Shown here piece by piece: positions 5,027 to 5,501 of a stretch of 5,501 nt of DNA. A model generated the notes under the pieces. The model did no database searches and was not told the DNA's origin. It saw only the letters and a program-made list of their open reading frames with translations. Origin of the DNA: Actinomycetota bacterium (GTDB taxonomy: Bacteria > Actinomycetota > Humimicrobiia > Humimicrobiales > Humimicrobiaceae); assembly GCA_023379515.1 (NCBI GenBank), contig JAMCQQ010000318.1, positions 1-5,501 on the forward strand. The letters run 5' to 3'. A program made the position numbers and the translations under genes. Position 1 is the first letter of the stretch, and every line of letters begins with the position of its first letter.

Positions 5027-5263
5027 ATGAAAGACGAAGATAAAATAGTGGAAGAAATGACAAGCCTTGTCTTGGATGTCTATCATTACGCTCTGGACAA
5101 TGACATGGATATTTCTAGTCCGGATGAAGTTGCGAAAATATTAAAAGTTCTGAAACCTGAAAATTCAAAAGAAGTTGATGTTGAGGTTCTAATACAAGGG
5201 CTTGTGGCATTTGACCGGATGACAAAAACTGCAAAGGCAAAAAGAGGACAGATCGTTAATTAG
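5027..5263 (+). CDS. Small acidic protein of unknown function
   Basis: I do not recognise this 78-residue protein. It appears mainly helical: MKDEDKIVEEMTSLVLDVY (1-19), then SPDEVAKILKVL (31-42), then VEVLIQGLVAFDRMTKTAKA (53-72), with a basic end KAKRGQIVN. There is no signal peptide, membrane span or cysteine. The ATG at 5027 follows the nuclease stop by 21 bases, with a weak GGGA (5017-5020) before it. Another ATG at 5020 is out of frame and closes after seven codons. It may be read from the nuclease mRNA or from the extended -10 at 5007-5015. It converges on the ComF-like paralog with 29 bases between, which contain no clear terminator hairpin. Confidence 0.65.
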   Translation: MKDEDKIVEEMTSLVLDVYHYALDNDMDISSPDEVAKILKVLKPENSKEVDVEVLIQGLVAFDRMTKTAKAKRGQIVN

Positions 5264-5292
5264 TGTTTGCTTTTTGATACGCATTTATTTAG

Positions 5293-5501
5293 TTAGACTT
5301 CGCTTATTACGTCAAATCCTTTAAAGCTCCCTGTAATTGCTAGTCCAATTATGTGTCCATTTACTAAATATTTATCTTTAATTTGTCTTGCTATTTCATT
5401 CATTGTTGCGCCAGATCCAACCGCATCGTCAATAAGAAGTACATTCTCATAGATTCTTTTGTCGTCAACGATAATTGTTTGTCTTGCATTTTCTATCCTA
5501 T
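5293..5501 (-). CDS. Second ComF-like phosphoribosyltransferase, C-terminal 68 residues (5' end outside window)
   Basis: The minus-strand frame enters from the right edge and ends at TAA 5295-5293. It shows RIENARQTIIVDD, the PRPP loop ENVLLIDDAVGSGATMNE with the acidic pair, and a C terminus ending ITGSFKGFDVISEV. Aligned without gaps to the end of the phosphoribosyltransferase at 3334, 53 of 68 residues are identical, including the last 19 in a row. It is therefore a recent-to-moderate tandem paralog in the same orientation. Whether its N-terminal HTH domain is fused in frame lies beyond this window, and that would show what the broken copy once looked like. Most differences are conservative or at surface-type positions, which suggests both copies were under selection for some time after duplication. 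Confidence 0.85.
   Translation of the reverse strand, partial: RIENARQTIIVDDKRIYENVLLIDDAVGSGATMNEIARQIKDKYLVNGHIIGLAITGSFKGFDVISEV

Overview
The window is AT-rich bacterial DNA with short, tightly packed genes, ATGA stop/start overlaps, and a mix of strong Shine-Dalgarno sites and apparently leaderless starts. UGA acts as an ordinary stop. The gene set (cupredoxin plus metallochaperone, archaeal/Thermotoga-type S-adenosylhomocysteine hydrolase, ComF-like phosphoribosyltransferases, a single-domain PLD nuclease, several orphan small proteins) suggests a Candidate Phyla Radiation (Patescibacteria) genome, perhaps Microgenomates. That is an inference from repertoire and style; there is no marker gene here to prove it.

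Layout. (1) Positions 1-893, plus strand: the end of a copper-type cupredoxin domain overlaps a CopZ-like metal-binding protein by ATGA. A strong promoter follows, then an orphan acidic protein probably read from a leaderless mRNA. (2) Positions 896-3227, minus strand: one transcription unit with a TTGCCT-17-TATAAT promoter, tRNA-Val(UAC), adenosine kinase (adoK) and S-adenosylhomocysteine hydrolase (ahcY). Together the two enzymes clear S-adenosylhomocysteine and recycle its adenosine to AMP. (3) Positions 3334-4333, minus strand: a winged-helix domain and a ComF-like phosphoribosyltransferase lie in two overlapping frames. (4) Positions 4334-5263, plus strand: a divergent control region with a 22-bp palindrome, a possible 35-codon small gene, a PLD nuclease and an orphan protein. 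(5) Positions 5293-5501, minus strand: the C-terminal end of a second ComF-like phosphoribosyltransferase, 53/68 residues identical to the first.

The most striking observation is a perfect 28-bp inverted repeat (4093-4120 and 4266-4293). One copy encodes part of the winged helix. The other sits exactly where the reading frame breaks between the winged helix and the phosphoribosyltransferase. Removing the second copy fuses the two frames exactly into one 323-residue protein. The gene therefore looks like a single HTH-phosphoribosyltransferase gene split by a templated inverted insertion, or an assembly artefact, or one state of a small invertible segment. The upstream palindrome covers the likely -10 box of this gene and the likely start of the divergent nuclease transcript, so the HTH protein may regulate both.
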